Assembly: GCA_021781535.1 (NCBI GenBank)
Contig: JAJXWO010000013.1
Coordinates: forward strand, 1-64,000
DNA length: 64,000 nt
Reading direction: 5' to 3'
Source: Deltaproteobacteria bacterium
GTDB lineage: Bacteria; Desulfobacterota; Desulfuromonadia; Geobacterales; Pseudopelobacteraceae
Shown here: one piece after another, positions 52,131 through 62,317 of the stretch
Numbering within the stretch: the stretch's first letter is position 1
Layout: the number at the start of each line of letters is the position of its first letter
Notes under the pieces: generated by a model
Told to the model about the DNA's origin: nothing
The model's input: the letters and a program-made list of their open reading frames with translations, nothing else
Databases searched by the model: none
Position numbers and translations under genes: made by a program

Positions 52131-54743
52131 ATGGCAGAACAAACCCCGATGATGCGACAATATCTGGAGATCAAGTCGGGATACCCCGATGCAATCCTCT
52201 TCTTCCGCATGGGGGACTTTTACGAAATGTTTCTGGATGATGCCCTGCTGGCTTCCCGAGTGCTGGATATCGCCCTGACCTCCCGCAACAAGGGAAGTGG
52301 CGACGAGATCCCTTTTTGCGGTGTCCCGTTTCATTCTGCAGCTCCCTATGTCGCCCGGCTGATTGAAACCGGCCATAAGGTGGCCATTTGTGAACAGGTA
52401 GAAGATCCGAAACAGGCGAAGGGAATTGTCCGGCGTGAGGTTGTCAGGGTCGTTACTCCCGGCCTTCTGATCGAGTCCGAAAGCCTTGTCCCGGACGAAA
52501 ATAATTATCTGCTGGCACTTTGCGAAGCGTCAGGCGGCAGATGGGGGTGCGCCTGGTTGGATGTTTCCACCGGCGAGTTCCGTGCAACGGAATTGGCCGG
52601 AGCCTCTGCCGTGCTGGCGGAAGCTGTTGGAGTCAATCCCCGTGAAATTCTGCTCTCCGATACCCTTGATCGTGAAGCGCTGCCGGCTGATCTGCGCTCA
52701 TTTTTAAGTGAGCGGATTGTTTCCCGGGCCCCGGGCTGGATCTATGATCGCGACTATGCCACCACGCTGCTCTGCGGTCATTTCGGTGCCGCTTCTGACG
52801 AGGCGCTCGGCCTGGATGGGTCACCGACCGCCCTGCTTGCCGCCGCGGCCGCCCTCTATTATCTGCGTGAAAACCGCAAGGCTGCCCTGCCGCACATCCG
52901 TGACATTATCGTCTCAAAGCGCAGCCAGCATCTGGCTCTTGATCCCGCCACCCGTCGCAATCTGGAAATCACCGCCAGCATGGCGGAAGGGAAACGCACC
53001 GGTTCACTGCTTGGATGTCTGGATCGCACCGGTACCGCAATGGGAGCCCGCCGTTTGAAACAGTGGCTCAGTTACCCGCTCATCGAGCTGGAGCCGATCA
53101 GGCAGCGGCTTGATGCGGTCGAAGAGCTGCAGGATTCGCCACGCCTGCGTGAAGATTTGACCGCACGCTTGAAGAACGTCGCCGATATGGAGCGGCTTAA
53201 CGGCCGCATCGGCATGGCCAGCGCCGGTGGGCGCGACCTGCGGGCGCTTCATGATTCGTTGGTTCACCTCCCTCCGTTGCTGGACCGCTTGGCAGAGGGG
53301 CGGTGTTCTCTGCTGCAGTCGCTTACCATCGCTATTGATCCTCTGGATGACCTCTGCTCGCTGATGTCACGAGGTATTATCGAAAACCCTCCATTTTCGC
53401 TTCGTGAAGGGGGGATCATCGCATCCGGTTACAATGCCGAACTCGACGAGTTGCGCGCCATCAGCAGCGAAGGGAAGGGGTTTATTGCCCGGCTCGAAGC
53501 CCAGGAACGGGCACGAACCGGCATATCGACCCTTAAAATCCGCTACAATCGGGTTTTCGGCTATTCGATCGAGATTACTAAAAGCAATCTGGCATCTGTC
53601 CCTCCCGATTACACCCGCCGCCAGACGCTGGCTAATGCCGAGCGCTATGTCACTGAAGAGTTGAAAAACTATGAAGAAAAAGTGTTGGGGGCAGAAGAGC
53701 GGATCTGTAATCTGGAGTTTACCCTGTTTCAGGAAATCCGCGAACTGGTAGCCGGTCAGGCCGAACGGATTGCCCGGACGGCCGATAGTCTGGCGATTCT
53801 TGATGTGCTCCTCTCGCTGGCAACGGTGGCCGCTGAGCGTAACTACTGCAAGCCGCTGGTAGATGAATCTGATGTTATCGATATTCGCGATGGCCGTCAC
53901 CCGGTGATCGAGGCGATGAAGCTGGGGGAGCGCTTCGTGCCGAACGATACCCTGCTTGATGCCGAGGGTAACCAGTTGTTGATGATTACCGGACCAAATA
54001 TGGCAGGTAAATCGACCTATATGCGTCAGGTGGCGCTGATCACACTGATGGCCCAGGCCGGCAGCTTCGTCCCGGCCACGGCGGCGCGCATCGGTATTGC
54101 TGACCGCATTTTCACCCGCGTCGGGGCTGGCGATAATCTGGCCCGCGGCCAGTCCACCTTCATGCTGGAGATGATGGAAGCTGCCGGGATTCTCCGCAAC
54201 GCCACCCCCCGGAGCCTGATTATCATGGATGAAATCGGTCGCGGGACCTCGACCTTTGACGGTGTATCCATCGCCTGGGCAGTGGCTGAATACATTCATG
54301 ACACTCCCACGTGCCGCAGTCGCACCCTCTTTGCCACCCATTACCATGAACTTACCGAGCTGGCTGTCACCCGCGACCGGATCAAAAACTTTACGGTTGC
54401 CGTGCGTGAATGGAACGACCAGGTTATCTTTCTTCGCACCATTGTTCCCGGTGGCGCCTCCCATTCCTACGGCATCCAGGTGGCTCGTCTTGCGGGTATG
54501 CCGGCTGACGTGATTGAACGGGCCAAAGAAATTTTGCGTAACCTCGAGAACGGCGAGTTTGAAGAGGGTGCCCCGCGCCTGGCCAAGAGCACCAAAAAAC
54601 CGCTTCGCGAACCGTCACCCCAGTTCTCGCTGTTTGAAACAAGCGAGGATCAGTTGCGCCAACGTCTGAAAAAACTGAACATCTCCACCCTGACGCCACT
54701 GGAAGCGCTCAACCTGCTTGATGAACTGAAACGGATGGTGTGA
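52131..54743 (+). CDS. mutS: DNA mismatch repair protein MutS
   Basis: The 870-residue protein has the mismatch-reading [15 protein letters not shown] near residue 25, the lever/clamp domains, Walker [34 protein letters not shown], Walker [16 protein letters not shown] and the ATPase [13 protein letters not shown]. The C-terminal dimer/tetramer end is present ([17 protein letters not shown]). Starts 51 bp after slt. Confidence 0.96.
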   Translation: MAEQTPMMRQYLEIKSGYPDAILFFRMGDFYEMFLDDALLASRVLDIALTSRNKGSGDEIPFCGVPFHSAAPYVARLIETGHKVAICEQVEDPKQAKGIVRREVVRVVTPGLLIESESLVPDENNYLLALCEASGGRWGCAWLDVSTGEFRATELAGASAVLAEAVGVNPREILLSDTLDREALPADLRSFLSERIVSRAPGWIYDRDYATTLLCGHFGAASDEALGLDGSPTALLAAAAALYYLRENRKAALPHIRDIIVSKRSQHLALDPATRRNLEITASMAEGKRTGSLLGCLDRTGTAMGARRLKQWLSYPLIELEPIRQRLDAVEELQDSPRLREDLTARLKNVADMERLNGRIGMASAGGRDLRALHDSLVHLPPLLDRLAEGRCSLLQSLTIAIDPLDDLCSLMSRGIIENPPFSLREGGIIASGYNAELDELRAISSEGKGFIARLEAQERARTGISTLKIRYNRVFGYSIEITKSNLASVPPDYTRRQTLANAERYVTEELKNYEEKVLGAEERICNLEFTLFQEIRELVAGQAERIARTADSLAILDVLLSLATVAAERNYCKPLVDESDVIDIRDGRHPVIEAMKLGERFVPNDTLLDAEGNQLLMITGPNMAGKSTYMRQVALITLMAQAGSFVPATAARIGIADRIFTRVGAGDNLARGQSTFMLEMMEAAGILRNATPRSLIIMDEIGRGTSTFDGVSIAWAVAEYIHDTPTCRSRTLFATHYHELTELAVTRDRIKNFTVAVREWNDQVIFLRTIVPGGASHSYGIQVARLAGMPADVIERAKEILRNLENGEFEEGAPRLAKSTKKPLREPSPQFSLFETSEDQLRQRLKKLNISTLTPLEALNLLDELKRMV

Positions 54744-54749
54744 TACGGG

Positions 54750-54827
54750 ATGAATGTTGACGCAATTATGTTGTTATTCGATGAACGGTCACAGAGTCTG
54801 CTGGATTACCTGAAAAGGAAACTATAA
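54750..54827 (+). CDS. Possible 25-residue microprotein or leader ORF
   Basis: ATG 54750 to TAA 54827 encodes NVDAIMLLFDERSQSLLDYL and a basic end (KRKL). Its stop abuts the ATG of the RRM gene (TAA-ATG), so translation could be coupled. The ribosome site is weak (CGGG). It may be a real leader, or a chance frame in the mutS-RRM gap. Confidence 0.3.
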   Translation: MNVDAIMLLFDERSQSLLDYLKRKL

Positions 54828-55133
54828 ATGGGCGTTGAAGTTTATGTGGGGCATGTTTCCGCTAGCGTCACGGAAGATGAGATGCGGAAGCTGTTCTCGG
54901 TAGTGGGTACTGTTACGTCTGTTCATTTGGTAGTCGATCCCGACTCCGGTGAATTCAGAGGGTGTGGGTACGTCAGGATGTCAACCGAAGAAGAGGCCCG
55001 GGATGCGATTGATCTCCTGAATGGCGCCAAGCTTGGTAATTCCCTGATCGTTGTAAAAAATGCTCCACCCAAGACGTTTAAAAAAACCGGATCGGGTGCT
55101 CATGGCGGAAAGTTGGTTAAAAAGAAGGAGTGA
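54828..55133 (+). CDS. RRM-type RNA-binding protein
   Basis: The 101-residue protein is a single RRM: RNP2 VYVGHV at residues 5-10, VTEDEMRKLFSVVGTV, RNP1 FRGCGYVRM near 43-51, and a basic Lys-rich tail. The RNP1 central aromatic is replaced (GCGYV rather than GFGFV), though RNA binding remains likely. Small bacterial RRM proteins act as RNA chaperones, often under cold stress. Stands alone on the plus strand. Confidence 0.9.
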   Translation: MGVEVYVGHVSASVTEDEMRKLFSVVGTVTSVHLVVDPDSGEFRGCGYVRMSTEEEARDAIDLLNGAKLGNSLIVVKNAPPKTFKKTGSGAHGGKLVKKKE

Positions 55134-55257
55134 GGAGTTGTGATCTGGAAAGTGAACGTGGAAGATGTTCATGCCCTCATTACTTGAAACATATCGATAT
55201 TTCTGTTAAAAGGCACAGAACTCTTTCAGAGCGACCCTGTTGCAATAAAGCGACCCC

Positions 55258-56517
55258 ATGAATCGATTCCTCCAAATAATGATGTTTCTCCTGATACCTT
55301 GTCTGATGGCGCCGCTTCCGTCTTTTGCAGCCAGGCACACCAAGGGTATTGCCGTGGAAAAAGCATCAGCTGCTTCAGGCCGACTTGCTGTTCTCCATGA
55401 GATGAAACACTGGTCGAACCCTGATTACACCCGCATTTCGCTGGAACTTGATCGAGATGTGACATGGGATGCTCACGAACTCGGCAAATACGCTCCCGGA
55501 AAGCCCGGTAGGGTCTATATTGATTTGAAACAGACACGCATGGGGAAAAATGTCAGGAATATAACTATCGAAGATGGCCTGCTGAAGGATGCCCGGGCTG
55601 GACAGTACAGGCCTGATGTGGTGAGGGTGGTGCTGGATACCGAAAATATAAAAGATTATAAAATATTTTCTCTGTCCAATCCGACGCGATTGGTGATCGA
55701 TGTCCGCGGGGGACGACCGACAGAAATAGCGCGTCTTGATCAGACAATCAGTGCGGCGCCTGAACGGGGCGTCACGCTGAAAAGTGAGCAACCGTCTGCT
55801 GCCGTAGAAAAGGAATCCAGGCGTTCAAAAAAGCAGAGTGTTTCAAAAATCAGGAGGATTGTGGTAGATCCCGGTCACGGTGGGCACGATCCGGGTGCCG
55901 TTGGACCAAGTGGCATCCAGGAAAAGGACGTCGTTTTGGCCATCGGGCTCAGGTTGAGGGAACTGCTCAAGGATGAGCTGGGGGTGGATGTCGTTATGAC
56001 GCGCTCAACCGATATATTTATCCCGCTGGAGGAACGCACGGCTATCGCCAACAAAGTCGGCGCCGACCTGTTCCTTTCTGTGCATGCCAACGCTGCGCCA
56101 AACCACTCTGCAGCCGGTATTGAAACGTACTACCTCAATCTGGCCAAGACCGACAAGGTGGCGCAATTGGCCGCCAAGGAGAACGGCACGACTCTTGACA
56201 AGGTCAGTATGTTGCAGGGGGTTCTGTTTGATCTGATGGCAAACTATAAATTAAACGATTCGGCACATCTGGCCGATGAAGTTCAGAAGGCACTCCATAA
56301 AAAAATCCGTACCCACCACAGCGACGTAAAAAACCTGGGGGTCAAGCAGGGTCCATTCTATGTGCTAATAGGAGCAGCCATGCCCAGCATCCTGGTTGAA
56401 ACCGCCTTTGTTTCAAACCCTACCGAAGAATCCCGTCTCAAAGATCCCGTTTATCAGCAGATGGTTGCCGAAGGCATACTGGAGGGGGTCCGCAGCTATA
56501 TTACCAGCCTGAAGTGA
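55258..56517 (+). CDS. amiC: N-acetylmuramoyl-L-alanine amidase with AMIN domain
   Basis: The 419-residue protein has a signal peptide (LIPCLMAPLPSFAA), an AMIN domain (about 40-150: YTRISLELDRDVTWDAHEL, KDYKIFSLSNPTRLVIDVRGG), a short linker and an Amidase_3 domain: VVDPGHGGHDPGAVG with zinc His, a catalytic-site Glu in GIQEKDVVLAIG, SVHANAAPNHSAAGIETYYLN and ILVETAFVSN. It cleaves septal peptidoglycan at division. The ribosome site is weak. Confidence 0.92.
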   Translation: MNRFLQIMMFLLIPCLMAPLPSFAARHTKGIAVEKASAASGRLAVLHEMKHWSNPDYTRISLELDRDVTWDAHELGKYAPGKPGRVYIDLKQTRMGKNVRNITIEDGLLKDARAGQYRPDVVRVVLDTENIKDYKIFSLSNPTRLVIDVRGGRPTEIARLDQTISAAPERGVTLKSEQPSAAVEKESRRSKKQSVSKIRRIVVDPGHGGHDPGAVGPSGIQEKDVVLAIGLRLRELLKDELGVDVVMTRSTDIFIPLEERTAIANKVGADLFLSVHANAAPNHSAAGIETYYLNLAKTDKVAQLAAKENGTTLDKVSMLQGVLFDLMANYKLNDSAHLADEVQKALHKKIRTHHSDVKNLGVKQGPFYVLIGAAMPSILVETAFVSNPTEESRLKDPVYQQMVAEGILEGVRSYITSLK

Positions 56518-56582
56518 TTTTCATGCTGAGGTGCTTGTATATAACTCAGGAGACCGGTGTACCTATTCAGTCTGTACGAAAA

Positions 56583-57050
56583 TCAAGCAGGTTCACGGGC
56601 AGATATCTCTCCGGCAGTTGCCGGACGTACGGCAGTGACAGTGCCGATAAATATCAATGCCATGCCGGATAACGGGTGATTGCCGTCCAGAACCGCTTTT
56701 CCATCAGCAATTTCCGTTACGGTATAAAAAACGGCGCTATCCTCTATGCCCCCCTCCATATCACCTTCAATCATCATTCCGACTTTCAGTGGTTGTGGCA
56801 GGTTTTCAACCGGTTCAATCTGCAGCAAATCAAAATCGTATTCGCCAAACGCATCATTCGGTTGTAGTTTTACCGTTACGGAATCTCCAACGGTTTTCCC
56901 TTCCAATGCGTCTTCTATAGGGATAAAAACACCATCATATCCGCCGTGTAGGTAGACTATCGGTTCATCGCCCTTATCGAGCATATTTCCGTCCGGGTCT
57001 GTGAGGTTATAGCTGAGTGTGACGACTTTGTTTTTTCCTATGCGTATCAT
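56583..57050 (-). CDS. slyD: FKBP-type peptidyl-prolyl isomerase, SlyD-like
   Basis: ATG 57050 (155 residues) has AAGGA seven bases upstream; an ATG at 57068 is not needed. It begins IRIGKNKVVTLSYNLTDPDG with FKBP residues (VYLHGGYDGVFIPIEDALEG, NDAFGEYD) and an inserted-flap chaperone domain (GMMIEGDMEG ... VDGNHPLSG as LDGNHPLSGM). The His-rich metal tail of E. coli SlyD is absent. Cytoplasmic folding helper. Confidence 0.88.
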   Translation of the reverse strand: MIRIGKNKVVTLSYNLTDPDGNMLDKGDEPIVYLHGGYDGVFIPIEDALEGKTVGDSVTVKLQPNDAFGEYDFDLLQIEPVENLPQPLKVGMMIEGDMEGGIEDSAVFYTVTEIADGKAVLDGNHPLSGMALIFIGTVTAVRPATAGEISAREPA

Positions 57051-57139
57051 TATGGATCCTTGGTACAAAGTGTATTGCTGCTACAGCACTAATTATAATC
57101 AATAGTGTGGTAGCAAAACCGGGTTCAGGCGTCAATAGT

Positions 57140-57700
57140 TTACTGGACAATCTTCGGATGATGGGAATGCGTATCTGTAAGCTGTCTGGTGATGACATTG
57201 GCGATAGTGAGCCGTTCGGAGGATTCGGGGCTGTTTGATTGGGACAGATAGATGGAATTGATCGCTACCAGCAGTGTGTTAAGTTTGTCAAGATCAACGG
57301 CACTGGAGCCGGAGAGTGATTCAGTGCCGTTCAGATTCAGAGGGCAACAGTCACTATTGCGTTGTCCATCAGCCGTGTAGATGATCGGCAGACCGTGGGT
57401 CCGGCAGATGACAGGGCGGGCATCATACAGCAGGCAGCGGTGATGAAGCAGGAGCGGGCATCGCTCGTTACCGGCATGTTTTGCAACGTGCCGGTAAATT
57501 TCTTCCGCCTGCTGCTCAGGCAGGCTTTCCACTGCTTCTCGCATGGCGGCGGCTTCCACCGGAAAAATAGTGATCGATGTACAGCAGGAGCTGCAACCTG
57601 ACGAACAGGTTATTTGCTCTCCCAGTGATGCTGCAATAGAAGTGCACAGAGCATCGACTCTGGCAATCAGTTGTTTGTAGTTATCAAGATAGTGTGCCAT
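57140..57700 (-). CDS. YkgJ-family Cys-cluster protein
   Basis: The 186-residue protein carries Cys clusters CSSGCSSCC, CPLLLHHRCLLYDARPVICRTHG and DCCPLNL, the pattern of YkgJ (CxxCxxCC ... CPxL ... YxxRPxxCR) zinc or Fe-S binding proteins. Function unknown. Located between prfA and slyD on the same strand. Confidence 0.85.
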   Translation of the reverse strand: MAHYLDNYKQLIARVDALCTSIAASLGEQITCSSGCSSCCTSITIFPVEAAAMREAVESLPEQQAEEIYRHVAKHAGNERCPLLLHHRCLLYDARPVICRTHGLPIIYTADGQRNSDCCPLNLNGTESLSGSSAVDLDKLNTLLVAINSIYLSQSNSPESSERLTIANVITRQLTDTHSHHPKIVQ

Positions 57701-57745
57701 AGGATGGGAATGTTGCCTGTTTTGATGCCGGAATACTGCGGCGTA

Positions 57746-58816
57746 TTAATTTCCTTCACTCTGGGCTTTAAGAGCCTCCATCTGGTAATACGCCCGTAAA
57801 GCATCCGTTATTTCCGTGATATCACCGGTCATGATCGAATCGAGACGATAAAGGGTCAACCCGATACGGTGATCGGTCATACGTCCCTGAGGGAAGTTGT
57901 AAGTGCGGATTCGCTCGCTCCGGTCACCAGATCCGACCTGCTGTTTGCGGTCTGCAGCCAGTTTGGAATCCTGAGCCTGTTGAATGGTGGCCAGGATGCG
58001 TGATTTGAGCACCTTCATGGCTGTCGCGCGGTTCTTTATCTGGCTCCGCTCTTCCTGGCAGGCGACGACCGTACCGGTCGGAAGGTGGGTGATGCGGACG
58101 GCGGAGTCGGTGGTATTGACGTGCTGACCACCGGCACCGGAAGAGCGATATACATCTATCTTTAAATCATCCGGACGGATATCTATGTCAACATCTTCAG
58201 CTTCAGGCATGATAGCCACCGTACATGCACTGGTATGAATGCGTCCTTGGGCCTCGGTCTCAGGGACACGCTGGACGCGATGAGTTCCGGACTCGTACTT
58301 GAGTTTGGCAAAGACCCCCACACCCTCTACAGAAGCAATTATCTCCTTGTAGCCGCCCCGTTCAGATTCGGATGCAGAGATGACCTCAACCTTCCAGCGG
58401 TTGGCATCGGCGTAGCGCGAATACATGCGGAACAAGTCGCCGGCAAACAGGGCAGATTCGTCTCCGCCGGTACCGGCACGGATCTCCAGAATAACGCTCT
58501 TGTCATCATGAGGATCCTTGGGGAGCAGCAACAGCTGAATATCGGCATCAAGCTGTTCCTTTTCAGCTTCCAGGCATTTCAACTCGTCTTCTGCCATTTC
58601 TTTCATATCAGGATCGGCCAAGAGTTCGCGGTTGTCTGAAATCTCACTCAGCACTTTCCGGTAGCGGCGATAGGCTGCTACAAGTTCACTCAGGTCAGAA
58701 TGTTCCCGGGAGAACTTGCGAAACTCCGGCTGGTTGGAAATAACTGCCGGGTCGGACAGTAGCGCCTCCAATTCCTGATAGCGTCGTTCCAGTTCTTCGA
58801 TCTTGTCCATCATCAT
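57746..58816 (-). CDS. prfA: Peptide chain release factor 1
   Basis: The 356-residue protein has the hallmark GGQ loop [35 protein letters not shown], and C-terminal [19 protein letters not shown], which identify RF1. Three ATGs in a row (58816, 58813, 58810) are possible starts. It releases chains at UAA and UAG. Follows hisG by 35 bp. Confidence 0.95.
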   Translation of the reverse strand: MMMDKIEELERRYQELEALLSDPAVISNQPEFRKFSREHSDLSELVAAYRRYRKVLSEISDNRELLADPDMKEMAEDELKCLEAEKEQLDADIQLLLLPKDPHDDKSVILEIRAGTGGDESALFAGDLFRMYSRYADANRWKVEVISASESERGGYKEIIASVEGVGVFAKLKYESGTHRVQRVPETEAQGRIHTSACTVAIMPEAEDVDIDIRPDDLKIDVYRSSGAGGQHVNTTDSAVRITHLPTGTVVACQEERSQIKNRATAMKVLKSRILATIQQAQDSKLAADRKQQVGSGDRSERIRTYNFPQGRMTDHRIGLTLYRLDSIMTGDITEITDALRAYYQMEALKAQSEGN

Positions 58817-58851
58817 ACGTTGTAATCCATCACCGGTTGGCGGTGTTTCTG

Positions 58852-59727
58852 TTAAATTATCTTGTTCAGGGGGTATTCGATGATTCCCTCGGCACCCAGT
58901 TTAATGAGGTCCGGCACAACCGTACGTACCTCTTTTTCTGACAGGATGCTTTCAATTGAGAGCCAATCTGAATTATAAAGGTGCGATACGGTAGGATTCT
59001 TGAGGCTGGGGAGCATCCGGGTAATTGCGTCAATCTTGTCGGCTGGAGCATTCATTTTCAGGCCGACCATGCCTTCCGCATCAAGCGATGATTTCAACAG
59101 TGTCGCAATCTGGTTGATCTTAGCCCTTTTCCAGGGATCAGCCCAGGCAGATTTGCTGGCAAGCAAAACCGGTACGGACTCCATCAGTTCACACACGATG
59201 CGCAGGCCGTTTGCTTTGATGGTTGATCCGGTCTCGGTAACCTCGACAATGGCATCGCAGAGACCGTCGACCACTTTCGCTTCGGTGGCACCCCAGGAAA
59301 ACTCGACGTTAACCGGAATGTTGAGCTCGTCAAAATAGCGCTTGGTAAAGCCGACCAGCTCAGTGGAAATAGTGGCACCGTGGAGATCTTCCGGTTTCTG
59401 TACTTTTGAATCGCCATTGACCACCAGTACCCAGCGGGCCGGCCGTCTGGAAACTTTTGAATATACCATTTCACAGACTTCAACCACATCGGAGTCATTT
59501 TCCCGCACCCAGTCACGACCGGCAATCCCGGCATCAATAGTCTGGCGCTCAACGTATCTGGCCATCTCCTGCGGGCGGATCAGTTTACAGTTCATTTCGG
59601 TGTCATCGACGCCGGGAAAATAGCTGCGGGAGGAGATGCTGATCTGCCAGCCGGCCTTTTTAAAAAGACCGACAGTTGCGTCTTCAAGGCTTCCTTTGGG
59701 GATGCCGAAATTTAGAATATTTGACAT
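58852..59727 (-). CDS. hisG: ATP phosphoribosyltransferase, long form
   Basis: ATG 59727 (291 residues, [17 protein letters not shown]) has AGAGGA upstream; the open frame continues to 59868 but those 47 residues overlap hisI and are not family-like. [29 protein letters not shown], and a C-terminal PII-like domain ([19 protein letters not shown]) identify the long HisG form that is inhibited by histidine. First step of histidine synthesis. Confidence 0.93.
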   Translation of the reverse strand: MSNILNFGIPKGSLEDATVGLFKKAGWQISISSRSYFPGVDDTEMNCKLIRPQEMARYVERQTIDAGIAGRDWVRENDSDVVEVCEMVYSKVSRRPARWVLVVNGDSKVQKPEDLHGATISTELVGFTKRYFDELNIPVNVEFSWGATEAKVVDGLCDAIVEVTETGSTIKANGLRIVCELMESVPVLLASKSAWADPWKRAKINQIATLLKSSLDAEGMVGLKMNAPADKIDAITRMLPSLKNPTVSHLYNSDWLSIESILSEKEVRTVVPDLIKLGAEGIIEYPLNKII

Positions 59728-59746
59728 GATAATCCTCTTTCCACGT

Positions 59747-60127
59747 TTATGCTTTTTTGTAAACTTCGTTCGGGTCAAACAGCGGATTTGAGTGTTCCAC
59801 CCACTGGCCGTTCTCCCATTTAACATAAAAACAGCTGCGGTTTCCGGTGTGACAAGCGGCCGGTCCATTCTGTTTTACCTTGATAACGACCGTATCGGCA
59901 TCACAGTCGGTTAGAACTTCCATTACTTCCTGGGTATTGCCGGATTCTTCGCCCTTCATCCAGTATTTATTGCGGGTGCGGCTGAAAAACCAGGTTTTGC
60001 CGTCTTTTAGCGTCAAATCGAGAGTTTTCTTATCCATAAAGGCTACCATCAGAATTTCACCGTTCTGGTAATCCTGAATAACGGCCGGAATCAATCCACC
60101 CATTTTATCGAAATCGATCTGAATCAT
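59747..60127 (-). CDS. hisI: Phosphoribosyl-AMP cyclohydrolase
   Basis: The 126-residue protein has [42 protein letters not shown] and [20 protein letters not shown], with the Mg-binding Asp cluster and zinc-binding Cys of HisI. It lacks a HisE domain. The start is only 27 bp from a strong terminator, so its promoter position is unclear. hisG follows 19 bp downstream. Confidence 0.94.
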   Translation of the reverse strand: MIQIDFDKMGGLIPAVIQDYQNGEILMVAFMDKKTLDLTLKDGKTWFFSRTRNKYWMKGEESGNTQEVMEVLTDCDADTVVIKVKQNGPAACHTGNRSCFYVKWENGQWVEHSNPLFDPNEVYKKA

Positions 60128-60160
60128 GTTTTACCTCCCGAATTTACGTGATTAAAAAAA

Positions 60161-60185
60161 AACGCCCTGAAAAAGTCAGGGCGTT
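60161..60185 (-). terminator. Strong terminator upstream of hisI
   Basis: Perfect 10-bp arms (AACGCCCTGA, 60161-60170, with 60176-60185) and a 5-nt loop. Leftward it ends in nine T, a strong terminator for transcription arriving from the element region; rightward it has only four T. Confidence 0.88.
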
Positions 60186-60192
60186 TTGGAGA

Positions 60193-60220
60193 TGGTGGCG
60201 GTGCAGAGATTTGAATCCCT
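60193..60220 (-). other. Degenerate tRNA-3'-end-like sequence, possible att site remnant
   Basis: Read leftward it resembles the end of a tRNA: a T-loop like TTCAAAT in an imperfect stem, then GCACCGCCACCA. No anticodon or D arm precedes it and the T stem has mismatches, so it is not a tRNA gene. Integrating elements often leave such 3'-end copies. It is followed by a terminator at 60161-60185. Confidence 0.42.
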
Positions 60221-60384
60221 ATGCCCAAAACTACCCTTGAATCTTGCAATATAAATGATTTTGTTACGTTTTACCAGAAAATTCATGATTTGAACTCCAA
60301 TAGTAAGTGTCCGTTTCGGTGTACCGCCAGTGTACCGCCGCCAGGTTGACAAAAGGCCGGATTGCTTCGGCTTTTTCAAACCCC

Positions 60385-61002
60385 TCATGGAAGAATTATT
60401 CCTGCACACATGTTGTTCGGGCCGAAAACGCATAAATCCCGATTAAGATATAACAGCCAAGCAGTGTTGATGTCATCAGCATCAAGTGGATGCGCAGCGG
60501 ATAGTATTAAATTTTCAATTGATGTCTCCTGCTTGTAGAAATACATGCCTGCACGTAACTGGATTACAGAGCGAAGAGGGGAAACGGACTTTTTCGGTAC
60601 GGCCAGATAATCTGGGCACCACTTTGCTGTCGTTGATCCGCCATCAAGTCTATCCATCTGGATCGCTTTGTGCCGGAGTTGGTAAGTGGTGAAATCGATA
60701 AGATGATTATTGCTCTCAAGCCAAACATGGTAAGCTACTACTTCAGGTTGCGGCGGCATGTGTGGCAATGGTGCATGCAAGATTACATCACCGTCACCTT
60801 TGCCAACCCTCCAGGCGGCGTATCCAGCAACAAGTTTTGAAGACACTCCCAAGCGGTTCAGTATCTCTTGGGCGATAGCAGCATGAATGTAGCAATCTGA
60901 GCCGAGGTTTCCGCTGGCTGCTGTGGCAAGGCGGCGGAGTGCTGAGGAGATGCGAGGCAGGTCGTTATTCTTGTCAAATTTCGGTATTGCTCGCGAGGTC
61001 AT
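60385..61002 (-). CDS. Transglutaminase-like/cysteine-peptidase-like protein of unknown function
   Basis: The 205-residue protein has three blocks in the order expected of a Cys-His-Asp fold: SDCYIHAAIAQEILNRLGV with a candidate nucleophile Cys, VAYHVWLESNNHLIDFTTYQ with candidate His and Asp. WCPDYLAVPKKSV follows. This resembles small transglutaminase-like proteins; activity is inference. The start overlaps the RadC-like stop by 4 bp, so it is the third gene of an operon. Confidence 0.66.
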   Translation of the reverse strand: MTSRAIPKFDKNNDLPRISSALRRLATAASGNLGSDCYIHAAIAQEILNRLGVSSKLVAGYAAWRVGKGDGDVILHAPLPHMPPQPEVVAYHVWLESNNHLIDFTTYQLRHKAIQMDRLDGGSTTAKWCPDYLAVPKKSVSPLRSVIQLRAGMYFYKQETSIENLILSAAHPLDADDINTAWLLYLNRDLCVFGPNNMCAGIILP

Positions 61003-61511
61003 AATAGACCTCGCTCGACAAATGACAGATAGCCTTCCGTTCCAACAATTACATGATCGAGAACTTTTATGCCGATTATTTCACCGGCTTCTTTCAACCT
61101 TCTGGTAATGGCAATATCTTCTGCACTTGGCGTTGGGTCGCCAGTTGGGTGATTATGCACCAGGAGCAAGGCCGCTGCTGACGTGATCAATGATGTCTTG
61201 AACACTTCGCGAGGGTGGACGATGCTTTGGTTCAAACTGCCGACTGATACCAAATCCAAGCAAAGGATTCTATTCTTGCCGTCGAGATGAACGGTGAAAA
61301 AGTGTTCCTTTGCCTCGTTATGCAAGAAGCTGAATATCTGCGCCACTTGTTCCGGTGAAGTATAGCGCCGGTCGGCCTGAAGGTAGGCGGCAACTTCTTC
61401 ACGTACCTCCAGAGTTTCCATTGTGGCGCGGATTTGCTTGAATTTAATGGGACGGCGCGGAACCTTCATTGTCTCCGCGCCGAACAAGGTTTCTACGGTA
61501 ATGACTTTCAT
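60999..61511 (-). CDS. RadC-family JAB-domain protein
   Basis: The 170-residue protein has HFFTVHLDGKNRILCLDLVS, LNQSIVHPREVFK and LLVHNHPTGDPTPSAEDIAIT, the HxHx7-8DD-type metal motif of the RadC/MPN+ fold. It lacks the N-terminal helix-hairpin-helix of chromosomal RadC, as is usual for copies on mobile elements. Function unproven. It overlaps both neighbours by 4 bp. Confidence 0.9.
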   Translation of the reverse strand: MKVITVETLFGAETMKVPRRPIKFKQIRATMETLEVREEVAAYLQADRRYTSPEQVAQIFSFLHNEAKEHFFTVHLDGKNRILCLDLVSVGSLNQSIVHPREVFKTSLITSAAALLLVHNHPTGDPTPSAEDIAITRRLKEAGEIIGIKVLDHVIVGTEGYLSFVERGLL

Positions 61512-62113
61512 TTTGCTACCCGTTTTAACTCGCGGTCACGCCAGGTAATCGCCATACCTGTAAGGGCATCCGTGATTGTTTGCCATTCCGGTTGTGGAAC
61601 CTTCTTGCGGGACGATACAATTGATTGCTTACCGGTTGCACTGACGAGCGTTACATGCAAAAGCACTCTGTCAGCACCGGCAATCTGCCTGGCAAAAACG
61701 ACACCTTCAGCCTTGCAACCGAGAATTTCTAAGTTTGATGGTAGCTTGACAGTCTCGGTTATATACCCGTTGAGGCCCAAGCGTTCCCTGAGAACCTTGG
61801 ATTCTTTGGGAATAGTAACAGTAACGGTATCGGCCGTTTGAGGTTCTGGTGACGACTCTGTAACTACCTCTAATTCGCTTTCTGCAACAACTTCAACCTG
61901 CTCCGTGTTATCTTGGCAAACAACTGTTTCAGATACAGGTGGAACAATCGCGGAATCTGCTACATGCTGTTCTGGTGGCTGTTCCATTTCTACAGCGACT
62001 TTTTTAACAGTAACACCTGTCTTTTTCATATTGCCTTGCTTGCTTGGATTACGTTTGACATTCACTGCTGGCGTAACTTCTTTCTTCTGGTTTTTCACGG
62101 CTTCTTTTTTCAT
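61508..62113 (-). CDS. Protein of unknown function, Lys-rich start
   Basis: The 201-residue protein has a Lys-rich N-terminus (KKEAVKNQKKEV ... KKTGVTVKKVAV), an acidic Glu/Val/Ser middle and an ordered C-terminal part (LGLNGYITETVKLPSNLEILG, AEGVVFARQIAGADRVLLHV). The last segment could bind nucleic acid or a partner. First gene of the three-gene unit. Family not recognised. Confidence 0.62.
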   Translation of the reverse strand: MKKEAVKNQKKEVTPAVNVKRNPSKQGNMKKTGVTVKKVAVEMEQPPEQHVADSAIVPPVSETVVCQDNTEQVEVVAESELEVVTESSPEPQTADTVTVTIPKESKVLRERLGLNGYITETVKLPSNLEILGCKAEGVVFARQIAGADRVLLHVTLVSATGKQSIVSSRKKVPQPEWQTITDALTGMAITWRDRELKRVAK

Positions 62114-62317
62114 AAATATCTCCTTTATTCAAGTATTTAACCTGCATTCAATCTATACGATTGCAGTAAAACAGTACAGGTAATAATATGATATTTTCAT
62201 TATAATTTATTTACTATGCAAGTAATAACCAGACCAAAACACGACAATCCGGAAAATAATGTAGATTGAAATATGTAATTCATAGTGTTATAGTTTGTTT
62301 GTAGCAACGGAGGGGAT

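Noticed and set aside
53367-54464. 365-codon open frame antisense to mutS
   Set aside because: A shadow of mutS codon bias; mutS itself has all catalytic motifs.
59728-59868. N-terminal extension of hisG into hisI
   Set aside because: The extra 47 residues overlap hisI and the normal HisG start with a ribosome site is at 59727.
60176-60433. Leftward 85-codon open frame ending in RDSNLCTATISKTP
   Set aside because: This peptide type arises from translating a tRNA 3' end and terminator; it is not a real gene.
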